Shown here piece after piece: positions 6,667-14,602 of a stretch of 46,870 nt of DNA (position 1 is the stretch's first letter; each line of letters begins with the position of its first letter). The position numbers were made by a program, and so were the translations under genes. Source of the DNA: JBOGGX01 sp050744245. GTDB taxonomy: Bacteria > Actinomycetota > Acidimicrobiia > Acidimicrobiales > JBOGGX01. The notes under the pieces are model-generated. The model was not told the DNA's origin and made no database searches. It saw only the letters and a program-made list of their open reading frames with translations. The stretch covers positions 1 through 46,870 of the forward strand of contig JBOGGX010000018.1 in the NCBI GenBank assembly GCA_050744245.1, read 5' to 3'.

Positions 6667-9054
6667 ATGTCAGCAATGGCCGGTGCGGTGGGCTACTGGG
6701 GGCGTCGACGAGTGCTGCACAGGTGGCGCGGCCTTCTCGCCGTCGCACTCCTCACCGGGGGGCTGTTCGGGTTGGCGACGGCGGCGGCCGCCAGTGCAAG
6801 GCGGACGGCGAGCGCCTACACCCGCTTCCTGGACGCTACCAACGCGTTTGAAGCGATATACATCAACTACGCAGCGGACGACTCGGCCGTTCTCGCCGCC
6901 ACTGACCTTCGTGGCCTCCCCGGCGTCCTGGCCGTCGACGAGGTGCGCTACGAGTTCGCACCCGTCGGGCCCGGCGTCGCGTTCCTGGCCGACGCGTCCG
7001 GACGGCTCGGCACCGAGGTCGCCGAGGCCCGGGTGCTGGAGGGACGGTGGTTCGACGAGAACGACGCCAGCGAGGTGGTCGTGAGCTTCGCCTTGGCCGA
7101 GCGGGAGAACCTCTCCGTCGGCTCGACCTTCCAGCTGTTCTCGGCGGCCGAGGCCGAGCGCGCCGAGACACCTGAGGAGCAGGCGTTCGTCGACGCACTG
7201 CTCGACGCCGTGCCCGACGCCCGGTTCCGCATCGTCGCCGTCGTCGCCGCGCCGGCCCAGTTCCCGCCCCTCGTGCAGGGGGTGCCGCACATGCAGTTCT
7301 CGCCCGCGTTCGCGGCCCTGCCCGAATCCTCACCCAACAGCGCCCTCCTGATGCAACTCGATCCCGACGTCGACCCGGACGACCTCGTCGCCGCCGTCGA
7401 CCGGCTCGCCGCCGAGCAGGGCAAGTCGCCGGCGCTCGGCCTGCACCGCGACCTGGTCCGTGACATCAACCGGTCGCTGCGCCCCCAGGTCGTCACCCTT
7501 GCGGTTCTCTCGATCGTGCTCGCCCTGGCGGGAGCGGTCGTCGGCGGCCAGGCCATCGCCCGCCACGTCGACCTCGACGCCGCCGAGGACGTCGTCCTCC
7601 GGGCCGTCGGCATGACGTCGGGCGACCTTCGCGGCATCGCCGCGCTGCAGTGGGCGGTGGTCGGGGTTGTCGCCGGGGTTGCGGCCATGGCGACCGCGCT
7701 GGCGTTGTCGCCGCTGTCGCCGTCCGGCCTCGCCCGCATCGCCGAGCCCGCGCCGGGCGTACGGGTGGATGCGCTGGCGTTCGCCGTCGGCGGAGCCGTC
7801 GCCGCGGCAGCGACGCTCGCGCTCGGCATCGGGATCGCCGCGATGCGATCACGACGCCGGCTCCCGGCGCGACACCGAACCTTGGCGACGCCCCTGGTCC
7901 ATCCGGTTGTCGGCATCGCGCTCCGCCGGGCCTTCGACCGGGGGGGCAGCACGCGCCGGGTGCCGGTCTGGTCGACCGTCGTCGGGGTCACGGTGAGCGT
8001 CGCCGCCGTCGTCGGCGCCCTCGTGGTCGGAACCACGCTCGGCCGACAGCTCGACGACCCGGCCCGCTACGGGTTGCGCTGGCAGCTCGAGGCCTCGCAG
8101 TTCACCGAGAACACGCTGGCGACGCAAGGGCCTGCGCTGCTGGCCGAGGACGAGCGTCTCACCGGCGTCGCGGTCGGCGTCGGCGGGCCGACACCGATCA
8201 GCGGGCGGGACCTGAGCATGCTGGCCATGGACCCGGTGCGGGGAGAGGTGCGACCGCCGTTGGTGCGGGGGACGTATCCCGACGCCGCCGACTCGGTCGC
8301 GATGGGCCATCGCACGTTGCTGCAGTTCGGCGTGACCCTGGGCGACGACGTGCAGCTGGACTTCAGCGAGGTCGGCGGGGCCGAGCTCAGCTTTCGCGTG
8401 GTGGGCGAGTTGCTGATGCCGCCCCAGGGCTCCGGGGGTCGGATGGACGAAGGGATCTTCCTGTCGCTGACCGGCATCCAGCGAGCGGTGGACAGCGACG
8501 AGCCCGTGCTCGACACGCTGTTCCTGGCCGGCGCGCCGGGCACCGACCTCGTCGCCGTCGTCGACGGACTGGTGGCCGAGATCGAGCCCGACGAGTACCC
8601 CTCGATCGAGCGCCCGACGACACCGTCGGACCTCGTCGACCTCGGCCGGGCCCGCTCCATGCCGGCGCTGTTCGCCGCCGGGATGGCGTTGGCCGGCACC
8701 GCGGCCCTCGCCCACACGCTGCTCGTGAGCGTCCGCCGCCGTCGCCACGAGACGGCCGTGCTCCGCGCCCTCGGTTTCGACAACCGCCAGCTGTATGCGG
8801 CGACGCTGCTCCAAGCCGCCGCCCTGGCGATGGTCGCCGTCGTCGCCGGCATCGTCATCGGTCTGGCCGCCGGCCGCCTGGGCTGGGGCGCGTTGGCCGA
8901 CAGCCTCGGCAGCCCCCTCCCCGCCGCCGTCCCCCGCCTGGCCACGTTCGCCGCCGTGCCGCTGTCGGTGCTGGCCCTGTCGATCCTGCTGTCGCTCGCT
9001 CCCGCCCGCTCCGCCACCCGCCTCCGCCCCGCCGCCGCCCTCCGGACCGAGTGA
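6667..9054 (+). CDS. FtsX-like ABC transporter permease (MacB/LolC type), orphan
   Basis: A membrane permease of about 795 residues from ATG 6667. After a short basic N-terminus a first membrane helix (GLLAVALLTGGLFGLATAA) leads to a large extracytoplasmic domain. A first set of FtsX helices follows (VVTLAVLSIVLALAGAVVGG, WAVVGVVAGVAAMATAL, AVGGAVAAAATLALGIGIA). Then come a second anchored extracytoplasmic domain and the terminal FtsX domain, including the cytoplasmic RRRRHETAVLRALGF loop and closing APARSATRLRPAAALRTE. This is the duplicated-FtsX layout. No ATPase gene is adjacent, so it must pair in trans or act differently. A similar protein is encoded at 30358-32883. The frame is open 5' to 6268, but that part overlaps the dehydrogenase gene antisense and lacks protein character. 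Confidence 0.85.
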   Translation: MSAMAGAVGYWGRRRVLHRWRGLLAVALLTGGLFGLATAAAASARRTASAYTRFLDATNAFEAIYINYAADDSAVLAATDLRGLPGVLAVDEVRYEFAPVGPGVAFLADASGRLGTEVAEARVLEGRWFDENDASEVVVSFALAERENLSVGSTFQLFSAAEAERAETPEEQAFVDALLDAVPDARFRIVAVVAAPAQFPPLVQGVPHMQFSPAFAALPESSPNSALLMQLDPDVDPDDLVAAVDRLAAEQGKSPALGLHRDLVRDINRSLRPQVVTLAVLSIVLALAGAVVGGQAIARHVDLDAAEDVVLRAVGMTSGDLRGIAALQWAVVGVVAGVAAMATALALSPLSPSGLARIAEPAPGVRVDALAFAVGGAVAAAATLALGIGIAAMRSRRRLPARHRTLATPLVHPVVGIALRRAFDRGGSTRRVPVWSTVVGVTVSVAAVVGALVVGTTLGRQLDDPARYGLRWQLEASQFTENTLATQGPALLAEDERLTGVAVGVGGPTPISGRDLSMLAMDPVRGEVRPPLVRGTYPDAADSVAMGHRTLLQFGVTLGDDVQLDFSEVGGAELSFRVVGELLMPPQGSGGRMDEGIFLSLTGIQRAVDSDEPVLDTLFLAGAPGTDLVAVVDGLVAEIEPDEYPSIERPTTPSDLVDLGRARSMPALFAAGMALAGTAALAHTLLVSVRRRRHETAVLRALGFDNRQLYAATLLQAAALAMVAVVAGIVIGLAAGRLGWGALADSLGSPLPAAVPRLATFAAVPLSVLALSILLSLAPARSATRLRPAAALRTE

Positions 9055-9095
9055 GCGGCAGTTCTCCGGGGCCGTCCGATTACGTTGGAAGCCCC

Positions 9096-9146
9096 GCCCT
9101 CGTAGCTCAGCTGGATAGAGCGGCTGCCTTCTAAGCAGCGGTTCGC
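9096..9146 (+). pseudogene. tRNA-Arg (anticodon UCU), 5' part only
   Basis: GCCCTCG, the D-arm TAGCTCAGCTGGATAGAGC and the anticodon arm GCTGC-CTTCTAA-GCAGC match the first two thirds of an actinobacterial tRNA-Arg(UCU). After GCAGC no T-arm or complementary acceptor strand (CGAGGGC) follows; the next sequence encodes a DUF433 fragment. The tRNA is therefore split by a recombination or deletion. Confidence 0.65.
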
Positions 9147-9148
9147 TG

Positions 9149-9212
9149 GTGGACTACCCGTACTTGGAGCGGGATGATGTGCTGGCTGCGCTCGAGTACG
9201 CCGCCGCGCGAA
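9149..9212 (+). pseudogene. DUF433 antitoxin, C-terminal scrap
   Basis: The frame from 9149 reads VDYPYLERDDVLAALEYAAA, the characteristic C-terminal helix motif of DUF433 proteins (usually DYPxLxxEDIxAALxYAA). Nothing upstream encodes the rest of the domain; the tRNA remnant directly precedes it. It marks one side of the junction that truncated the tRNA. Confidence 0.6.
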
Positions 9213-9219
9213 CGAGCGT

Positions 9220-9313
9220 GAGGTGCCGGTCCCACGACCGGCATGAGGCTCGACTCGAAGGTGGCGTCCTGTTCGGCCGGCGTCATCGCCTCGAGCTCCT
9301 CAGCCGTGCACAC
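9220..9313 (-). pseudogene. N-terminal fragment of a small antitoxin-like protein
   Basis: From GTG 9313 the minus strand reads CTAEELEAMTPAEQDATFESSL, resembling short actinobacterial proteins that begin with a 'TAEEL..MTPAEQxAxFExS' helix and often occur in toxin-antitoxin loci. The rest of the frame (to 9131) runs antisense through the DUF433 scrap and tRNA remnant and loses protein character. It is probably another broken toxin-antitoxin component; the assignment is weak. Confidence 0.35.
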
Positions 9314-9411
9314 CGTTGCGTGAGATTCCCTGACGCGGATGACGACCTAAGCTGCTGCGTCTGGGATCCGGCGGGGGACCCGCAGTCGGCCGACGTGAGA
9401 GGAGTGGAGGC

Positions 9412-10600
9412 ATGGCGCCGCGGAGCGCTCCGCCGCGACGACCGACGTCGGCGATCGGCTCGGTGAGCGGTGTCGTATCGCCCAATCTGGTCGGGTGGAC
9501 CGCCGAGCTGGAGCGGCTGGTGTCGGCCCTGGCGGCACCGCCGGCGGGGGTCGTCGTCGAGGGCGAGGCAGGCATCGGGAAGACCCGGCTGATCCAGGAG
9601 CTCCTCGCCCGCCCGAGCTCCGCGATCGGACGATCGTCGTCGGGAGTTGCCCGCGTATCCGCGAGCCCTTCCCGCTCGGACCGGTCATCGATGCGGTGCG
9701 GCGCCTGGGCGGGCTCCTGCGGAGCGCCGCCCCTCTCCCCGGTGGCGGGAGCGCTGGCGCCGTTGGTGCCGGAGCTGGCCGGCGTGCTGCCCGCCCCGCC
9801 GGTCACCCCTCGATGACCGGAGGGCCGAGCGTCACCGCGTGTTTCGCGCCCTGATCGAGGTGTTCGGCTCGCTGGGCTCCGTCGTCGTCGTCCTCGAGGA
9901 TCTGCACTGGGCCGACGAGCACACCGTCGAGTTCGTGACCACCTGCTCGGCGACCCTCCTCCGAAGCTGTCGGTCGTGTTGACCTTCCGCGGCGAGGAGG
10001 TTCACCCAGCGGTGCGGATGGTGACCGCGAAGCTGCCGTCGGCGGTGACGCGCGCGCACATCGCGCTGGCGCCGTTGGACGAGCAGCGGACGGGTGAGCT
10101 CGCCGCGGCCATCCTCCGGTTGCGCCGCATGTCGGATGAGTTCGCGTCCTACCTGTGCGAACGAAGCTCCGGGCTGCCGTTCGCCATCGAGGAGCTGCTC
10201 GCACTCCTCCAGGCGAGGGGCACGCTGGTGCGCCGGGGTGGCGGCTGGGCGCGCCGGACGCTCGAGGAGCTCCACGGGATCGACGTGCCGAGAGGGATCA
10301 GGGACCAGGTCGGCGAGCGGCTGAGCGGTCTCCGGGACCGGGTCCGCGCAGTGGCGGAGGCGGCCGCGGTGCTCCAGGCGCCCGTGCCCGCGGCGGCCGT
10401 CGTCGGCACCTGCCGTCTCCCGGCACCGCAGGCGGCCCGTGGGGTCGACGAGGCGATCGAGGCCGGGCTGTTCGCCGTGCACGACGGGCCGGTGGGTTTC
10501 CGGCACCTGTTGGCGGCCCAAGCGGTCTACGACGACGCACCCGCGCCCAGGCGGCGCGACCTGCATCCCAGGTCCGCGACGCACCCTGGCACGACCGGGT
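9412..10600 (+). pseudogene. Large ATP-binding transcriptional regulator (LuxR/MalT-type AAA ATPase), decayed
   Basis: A GGAGTGGAGG precedes ATG 9412. The first frame gives LVGWTAELERLVSAL and the Walker A motif GEAGIGKTRL. Frame changes then follow: IREPFPLGPVIDAVRRLGGL lies in a second frame near 9650, and SPVAGALAPLVPELAGVLP returns to the first. FRALIEVFGSLGSVVVVLEDLHWADEHTVEF with Walker B lies in a third frame at 9840-9950. LSVVLTFRGEEVHP and the following helical NACHT/AAA lid region (PLDEQRTGELAAAI, ERSSGLPFAIEELL) resume from about 9970. Similarity stops near 10590, where the vapC gene begins on the other strand. The usual C-terminal repeats and LuxR HTH are absent. At least three frameshifts plus 3' truncation make it a pseudogene. 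Confidence 0.7.
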
Positions 10601-10601
10601 G

Positions 10602-11042
10602 TCACATGGCCGCCGCAAACGGGTTGTCGATGAGGACGCCGGCGAGCCGCTGACCGGATTGCAGATCCTCCGAGAGCAGCTGGCGGGCGCCCGCCCGGCG
10701 GGCGGCCTCGACGATGAGCGCGTCCCAGAACGAAAGCCGGTGCCGCTCTTCGAGTTGGGAGGCGGCGAGGATTAGGGGTAGGTCCACGTGCACGAGGTGC
10801 CACTGGCCGTAGGCGTCGACGACGTCGCGGGCGTCGCGTCGCGACATTGGTGGGTCGAACGTGCGGGTCGCCACCACGTAAAACTCTTGGAGCACCTGCG
10901 TGCTCAGCGTGCCGGACCGGGTCCGCCACAAGGCGTCGAGCAGCGCCTCAGCGATCGGCTGTCGTGTCGTCTCGGCGGCGTCGTGGGCGTAGACGAGCAC
11001 GTTCGTATCGACGAACACCAGTCCGCGCTGGACCGGTGTCAC
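10602..11042 (-). CDS. vapC: VapC-type PIN-domain toxin
   Basis: A ribonuclease toxin of 146 residues. The acidic active-site set of PIN domains is visible: FVDTNVLVYAHD at the N-terminus, STQVLQEFY in the middle, SFWDALIVEAA and LLSEDLQSG near the C-terminus. The gene starts with GTG, overlapping the antitoxin stop (GTGA), so the two are translationally coupled in the usual antitoxin-then-toxin order. The reading frame appears complete despite pseudogenes on both sides. Its 3' end abuts the truncated ATPase regulator, suggesting the module arrived with, or after, that deletion. The RNA target cannot be read from sequence. Confidence 0.9.
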   Translation of the reverse strand: MTPVQRGLVFVDTNVLVYAHDAAETTRQPIAEALLDALWRTRSGTLSTQVLQEFYVVATRTFDPPMSRRDARDVVDAYGQWHLVHVDLPLILAASQLEERHRLSFWDALIVEAARRAGARQLLSEDLQSGQRLAGVLIDNPFAAAM

Positions 11043-11272
11043 CTCCCGTGCAGCTCGTCACGCCGCCAGCGCCGCCCGCCCCGAGGCTTGGCACGGCGTA
11101 GCGCACGCTCGGCTCGGCGCCGGGCGTCCTCGTAGCGCTCGTCGTCCTCCACGAGACGGATGAGCTCCTGGGTGACGAGACCGCTCACCGAGGTGCCCCG
11201 TTTGGCGGCGGCCACCTTGGCGCGGTGGATGACGTCGTCGTCGAGTTGGACCGTCAGGTTCCGTTTCGTCAT
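11039..11272 (-). CDS. vapB: VapB-type ribbon-helix-helix antitoxin
   Basis: A 77-residue antitoxin. The start MTKRNLTVQLDDDVIHRAKV followed by KRGTSVSGLVTQELIRLV is the strand-helix-helix of a ribbon-helix-helix DNA-binding domain. The charged C-terminal tail (RRRAERALRRAKPRGGRRW) would wrap the toxin. ATG 11272 is chosen because the RHH domain begins there; the frame is open further upstream only as antisense to the hydrolase gene. The last bases overlap the start of vapC. A candidate operator lies 23 bases upstream. Confidence 0.85.
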   Translation of the reverse strand: MTKRNLTVQLDDDVIHRAKVAAAKRGTSVSGLVTQELIRLVEDDERYEDARRRAERALRRAKPRGGRRWRRDELHGR

Positions 11273-11294
11273 GGTCAGATCTTTCTCTCTCACG

Positions 11295-11320
11295 TGTTCC
11301 ACAGTCTGCCACGTGGAGCA
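11295..11320. promoter_or_regulatory. Imperfect inverted repeat upstream of vapBC
   Basis: Arms TGTTCCAC and GTGGAGCA pair with one mismatch across 10 bases. The location 23 bases upstream of the antitoxin start fits an autoregulatory operator for a ribbon-helix-helix antitoxin. The arms are short and the call is tentative. Confidence 0.35.
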
Positions 11321-11337
11321 GGGAGGGGCTCGCGACC

Positions 11338-12534
11338 TCAGTCGACCTTCGCCGCGTAGACGCAGGTCCAGAAGTCCTGGATCGCCGCGGGCGGGGGAAA
11401 TGGGCCGGTGAACGCGTCGGTCGTGAGGACGACGCCGATCAGGCGCTCGTCCGGGTCGTTGGCCCACGAGGAGCCGAGGCCGCCGTCCCACCCGTAGCTG
11501 TCGACGCCACGGGTGGGGCCCGTGCGACGAAGCTGGACGCCGACGCCGAACCCCCAGCCCTGCGAGCCATCGGGGGCGGGCCCGGCTCCGCCCCGGTCGA
11601 CGTCGAGGTGGTCGGTGGTCATGGCCTCGACCGAGGCCGTCGACAGCACTCGTGAGCCATCGGGCAGTCGGCCGCCGGCCAGCAGCAGGGAGCCGAACGC
11701 ATGCAGGTCGTCGACCGTGGACACCAACCCCGCGCCACCCGAGGGGAACGCGGGCGGCTTGGCCCACTGGCCGTCGGGCGCGTCGTAGACGAACCGCTGG
11801 CCCGTCTCCGGGTTCACCCCATAGCAGGCGCCGAGGCGATCGAGGTGGGGCGTCGAGAAGCCGGTGTCGACCATCCCGAGCGGTCCGAACACCCGGTCGC
11901 GCAGGAACTCCTCGAGCGGCTGATCGGCTGCTCGGGCGACGAGGACGCCGAGGACGTCGGACCCCGTGTTGTACAGCCACCGCTCGCCCGGCTGGTACAG
12001 GAGCGGCAACGTGGAGAGCCGGTGCATCCATTCGTCCGGCTCGGGCGGCACCTGGGGTTCTGGAGCACCGTGGCCCAGGCCGAGCCCGCCCATCGCCTCG
12101 AGCAACGGCTGGGGCCAGGGTGCCTCGAAATCCATGCCGAGCCCGAGCCGGAACGTGAGCACGTCGCGCACGGTGATCGGCCGATGGGCCGGGACGGTCT
12201 CGCCGTCGACCGGCCCCCTCGGGTCGACCAGCACCCGCCGGTCGGCCAGCTCGGGCAGCAGGTCGTCGACCGGATCGTCGAGGCGAAGCCGGCACTCCTC
12301 GATGAGGATGAGGGCGCCGACCGCGACGATCGGCTTCGTCATCGACGAGATCCGAAAGATGCTGTCGCGCCGGACCGGCTGGCCGTCGCCGCGGGTCAGG
12401 CGGCCCACCACGCCGACCTCGACCTTGCCATCGAGGGCCGCGAGCCAGGCGACGCCGCCGACCGCGTCGTGTGCAACGTGGTCGGCCATCACATCGTGCA
12501 ACCGCTGCAGGCGTTCAGGATCGAACTCGCTCAT
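11338..12534 (-). CDS. Serine hydrolase, beta-lactamase/esterase class C family
   Basis: A protein of about 398 residues with the penicillin-binding-protein-like fold used by EstB-type esterases and DD-peptidases. The catalytic SxxK is in ISSMTKPIVAVGAL, and the second motif YxN is in WLYNTGSDVLGVL. A late glycine-rich strand (YGWDGGLGSSW) occupies the place of the HxG or KTG motif. No signal peptide is evident, so a cytoplasmic esterase-like role is more likely than antibiotic resistance. The start ATG 12534 (MSEFDPERL) is preferred over a TTG two codons upstream. It is complete and lies between vapBC and a decayed SDR gene on the same strand. The substrate is unknown. Confidence 0.85.
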   Translation of the reverse strand: MSEFDPERLQRLHDVMADHVAHDAVGGVAWLAALDGKVEVGVVGRLTRGDGQPVRRDSIFRISSMTKPIVAVGALILIEECRLRLDDPVDDLLPELADRRVLVDPRGPVDGETVPAHRPITVRDVLTFRLGLGMDFEAPWPQPLLEAMGGLGLGHGAPEPQVPPEPDEWMHRLSTLPLLYQPGERWLYNTGSDVLGVLVARAADQPLEEFLRDRVFGPLGMVDTGFSTPHLDRLGACYGVNPETGQRFVYDAPDGQWAKPPAFPSGGAGLVSTVDDLHAFGSLLLAGGRLPDGSRVLSTASVEAMTTDHLDVDRGGAGPAPDGSQGWGFGVGVQLRRTGPTRGVDSYGWDGGLGSSWANDPDERLIGVVLTTDAFTGPFPPPAAIQDFWTCVYAAKVD

Positions 12535-12625
12535 GGGCAACCTGACGGTGCGCCGACGCGGAACTCATCGACCCGCGCCATCATCACGGCTCGAGGTACG
12601 GAGGTTCGAGGGGGCGCGATCCTGG

Positions 12626-13085
12626 TCATCGGTAGCCGGCGGTGTCGGCGGGCCTGCCGGCGTCCTGGACCTCCGGGACATACCGCCAGGCGTCGGGTTG
12701 GCTGCCGTCGAGGTCTGCGAAGCCGTAGATCCGGGCGAGCTGCCCGCTCGAGAGCGACCGGCCGTTCCAGCGGGCCACGTCGGGGTCGGCGGCGAGGGCG
12801 GCGACGGCCCGGCCCACGAATGCCGGGCTCTCGGCGATGGCGAAGTGGGGATGCGCTCGGTGGCGTCGCGCCAGTTGTCCTCGGTCACGCCGAACGCCTC
12901 GAGCATGGCCTCGGAGCGGAGCCAGCCGGGGGTGAGCGCCACCGCGGCCGCCCCGTGGGCCGCCAGCTCGCGGCCCAGGGCGAACGCCATCCGCAGGTTG
13001 GCCGCCTTGGCCAGGTCGTAGAAGAACGACACGCGGTAGTTGGTGACGTTGTAGTCGGCGGTCCCGTCGGTCACCTTCGCACGTT
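12626..13085 (-). pseudogene. SDR-family oxidoreductase, 3' part with frameshift
   Basis: The piece covers the C-terminal half of a short-chain dehydrogenase. VTDGTADYNVTNYRVSFFYD carries the YxxxK active site (YDLAK), followed by AANLRMAFALGRELAAHG and AAVALTPGWLRSE. Near 12850 the frame changes and the end continues as AIAESPAFVGRAVAALAADP, WNGRSLSSGQLARIYGF and LDGSQPDAW. The N-terminal Rossmann half with the TGxxxGxG motif is missing: coding similarity stops near 13085, directly where an unrelated gene fragment begins on the other strand. Truncation plus frameshift indicate a pseudogene. Confidence 0.7.
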
Positions 13086-13091
13086 CGCCCG

Positions 13092-13352
13092 GTGCTGGCC
13101 ATCGAGTCGGGTTGGCCACCGGCGTACGCCCGGGTCGAGGCCACCGACGGGCCGTGCTCGGTGCTGACCTTCCGCTCTGCCGGTCCTGAGCTCGATGTCC
13201 TGCGCCGCACGGGCCATCCGTTCTTCGCTCGGCCCTGGCGGGCCGACGAGGTCGGGATGATCCTCGACGACCACGTCGACCGGCAGGAGGTCGCCGAGCT
13301 CGTCACCGAGAGCTACCGCATCCTCGCTCCGACGCGGCTGACCTTCGACTGA
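13092..13352 (+). pseudogene. MmcQ/YjbR-family protein, N-terminally truncated
   Basis: The 86-residue reading from GTG 13092 ends with VGMILDDHVDRQEVAELVTE and SYRILAPTRL, which resembles the last part of YjbR/MmcQ proteins (a strand, then a 'DxxEVAELVxEAxxxxAPxxL' helix). The preceding HPFFARPW matches the family's short loop. The N-terminal half expected in a protein of about 120 residues is absent. The gene begins at the same junction where the opposite-strand SDR loses its N-terminus, so one deletion probably fused the two remnants. A shortened functional protein cannot be excluded. Confidence 0.5.
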
Positions 13353-14444
13353 TCACCCGCCCAACACGTCGGCCAGGTCGAAGGGCACGGGCCGGTCGAG
13401 CTGGGCGTAGCCGCACGACGCGGGATCACGGTCGGGCCGCCATCGGACGAACTGCGCCGTGTGCCGGAACCGGAAGCCCTCCATGTAGTCGTAGCGCACC
13501 TCGACGACCCGTTCGGGCCGGAGCGGGACGAAGGACCAGTGGGTCGCCGTGTTCCACCTGCTCGCTCGGCCGTCAACCGACCGCCCGCTCTCCTCCGGCG
13601 TCGCCCACTGCCACGGATGGCCGGCCAGATCCTTGACGAGCGGCGCCAGCTCGGTGAGCAGCTGTCGGCGTCGAGCCATCGGGAACGCGCCGACGACGCC
13701 CACCGGGATCAGCGACGAGCCGCCGATCGCGTCCCGGAACTCCTCGGGCACCACGGAGGGGTCGTCGTCGTCGTACAGGCCGAGCAGCAGCGAGCCGACG
13801 GCGTCTCGGGCCGTCCTGTGCAGCCGGTAGCCCGCGATCACGCAGTCGGCGGTACGCACGTGCTTGATCTTCGCCATGACCCGCTTGTTCGGCTGGTAGG
13901 TCAGGCCGGCGGCCTTGGCGATCAGGCCGTCGAGCCCGGCCCCCTCGAACCGCTCGAACCAGCGTCGAGCCAGCTCCTGATCCTCGGTGATCGGCGTGAG
14001 GTGGATCGGCGCCGTGGCCGAGCCCAGCGCCCGCTCCAGCAGGGCGCGCCGCTCGGCGAACGGGCGCGACATGAGATCGGCGTCGTCCAAAGCGAGCAGG
14101 TCGAAGGCGACGAAGCTGGCCGGGGTGCGTTCGGCCAGCAGGTTGACCCGGCTGGCCGCCGGGTGGATGCGCTGCTGGAGCGCCCAGAAGTCGAGCCCGC
14201 CACCTTCGTCGCCGGGAACGACGATCTCGCCGTCGACGACGCAGCGCGTGGGCAGGTGCCGCCGGACGGCGGCGACGACCTCGGGGAAGTACCGCGTCAT
14301 CGGCCGTTCGTTGCGGCTGGTGATCTCGACGTCGTCGCCGTCGCGGAACACGATCGAGCGGAACCCGTCCCACTTGGGCTCGTAGAACCGGTCCGGCGGG
14401 ATCTCGGCCACGGGCTTCGCCAGCATCGGCGCCACCGGGGGCAT
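13353..14444 (-). CDS. ligC: ATP-dependent DNA ligase, LigC type
   Basis: Seals nicks using ATP, probably in an alternative repair pathway as for actinobacterial LigC. The nucleotidyltransferase motif I is EPKWDGFR with the adenylated lysine at about residue 24, followed by DVEITSRNE, CVVDGEIVV, FVAFDLLALDD and LDGLIAK. After the catalytic domain an OB-fold region with a KIKHVRTADCVIAGYR motif (motif V region) and VVEVRYDYMEGFRFRHTAQF follows. The length of about 363 residues fits stand-alone LigC, which lacks the nuclease and primase domains of LigD. ATG 14444 (MPPVAPMLAKPV) is preferred to GTG 14459. No Ku or primase gene is adjacent. The 3' end meets the YjbR remnant, marking the border of the decayed region. 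Confidence 0.85.
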   Translation of the reverse strand: MPPVAPMLAKPVAEIPPDRFYEPKWDGFRSIVFRDGDDVEITSRNERPMTRYFPEVVAAVRRHLPTRCVVDGEIVVPGDEGGGLDFWALQQRIHPAASRVNLLAERTPASFVAFDLLALDDADLMSRPFAERRALLERALGSATAPIHLTPITEDQELARRWFERFEGAGLDGLIAKAAGLTYQPNKRVMAKIKHVRTADCVIAGYRLHRTARDAVGSLLLGLYDDDDPSVVPEEFRDAIGGSSLIPVGVVGAFPMARRRQLLTELAPLVKDLAGHPWQWATPEESGRSVDGRASRWNTATHWSFVPLRPERVVEVRYDYMEGFRFRHTAQFVRWRPDRDPASCGYAQLDRPVPFDLADVLGG

Positions 14445-14602
14445 CACGGCGAGGCGCACCGGGTCATGGCTAGCACCGGCGCGGTAGCGGTCGCCGGCAC
14501 CGAGGGTCGGATCACGGCCGGGCGCCCGGAACGGACGGCAGACCGTGCGCGTCTTGACCTACGGTTCCGTCGAACGGGGTGGTTTCCAGGGGAGGGTGAC
14601 GA

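Noticed and set aside
9096..9175. Complete tRNA-Arg gene
   Set aside because: No T-arm and no 3' acceptor strand complementary to GCCCTCG follow the anticodon arm.
11338..12534. Antibiotic-resistance beta-lactamase
   Set aside because: SxxK and YxN are shared with esterases; no signal peptide is evident and the third motif is not KTG.
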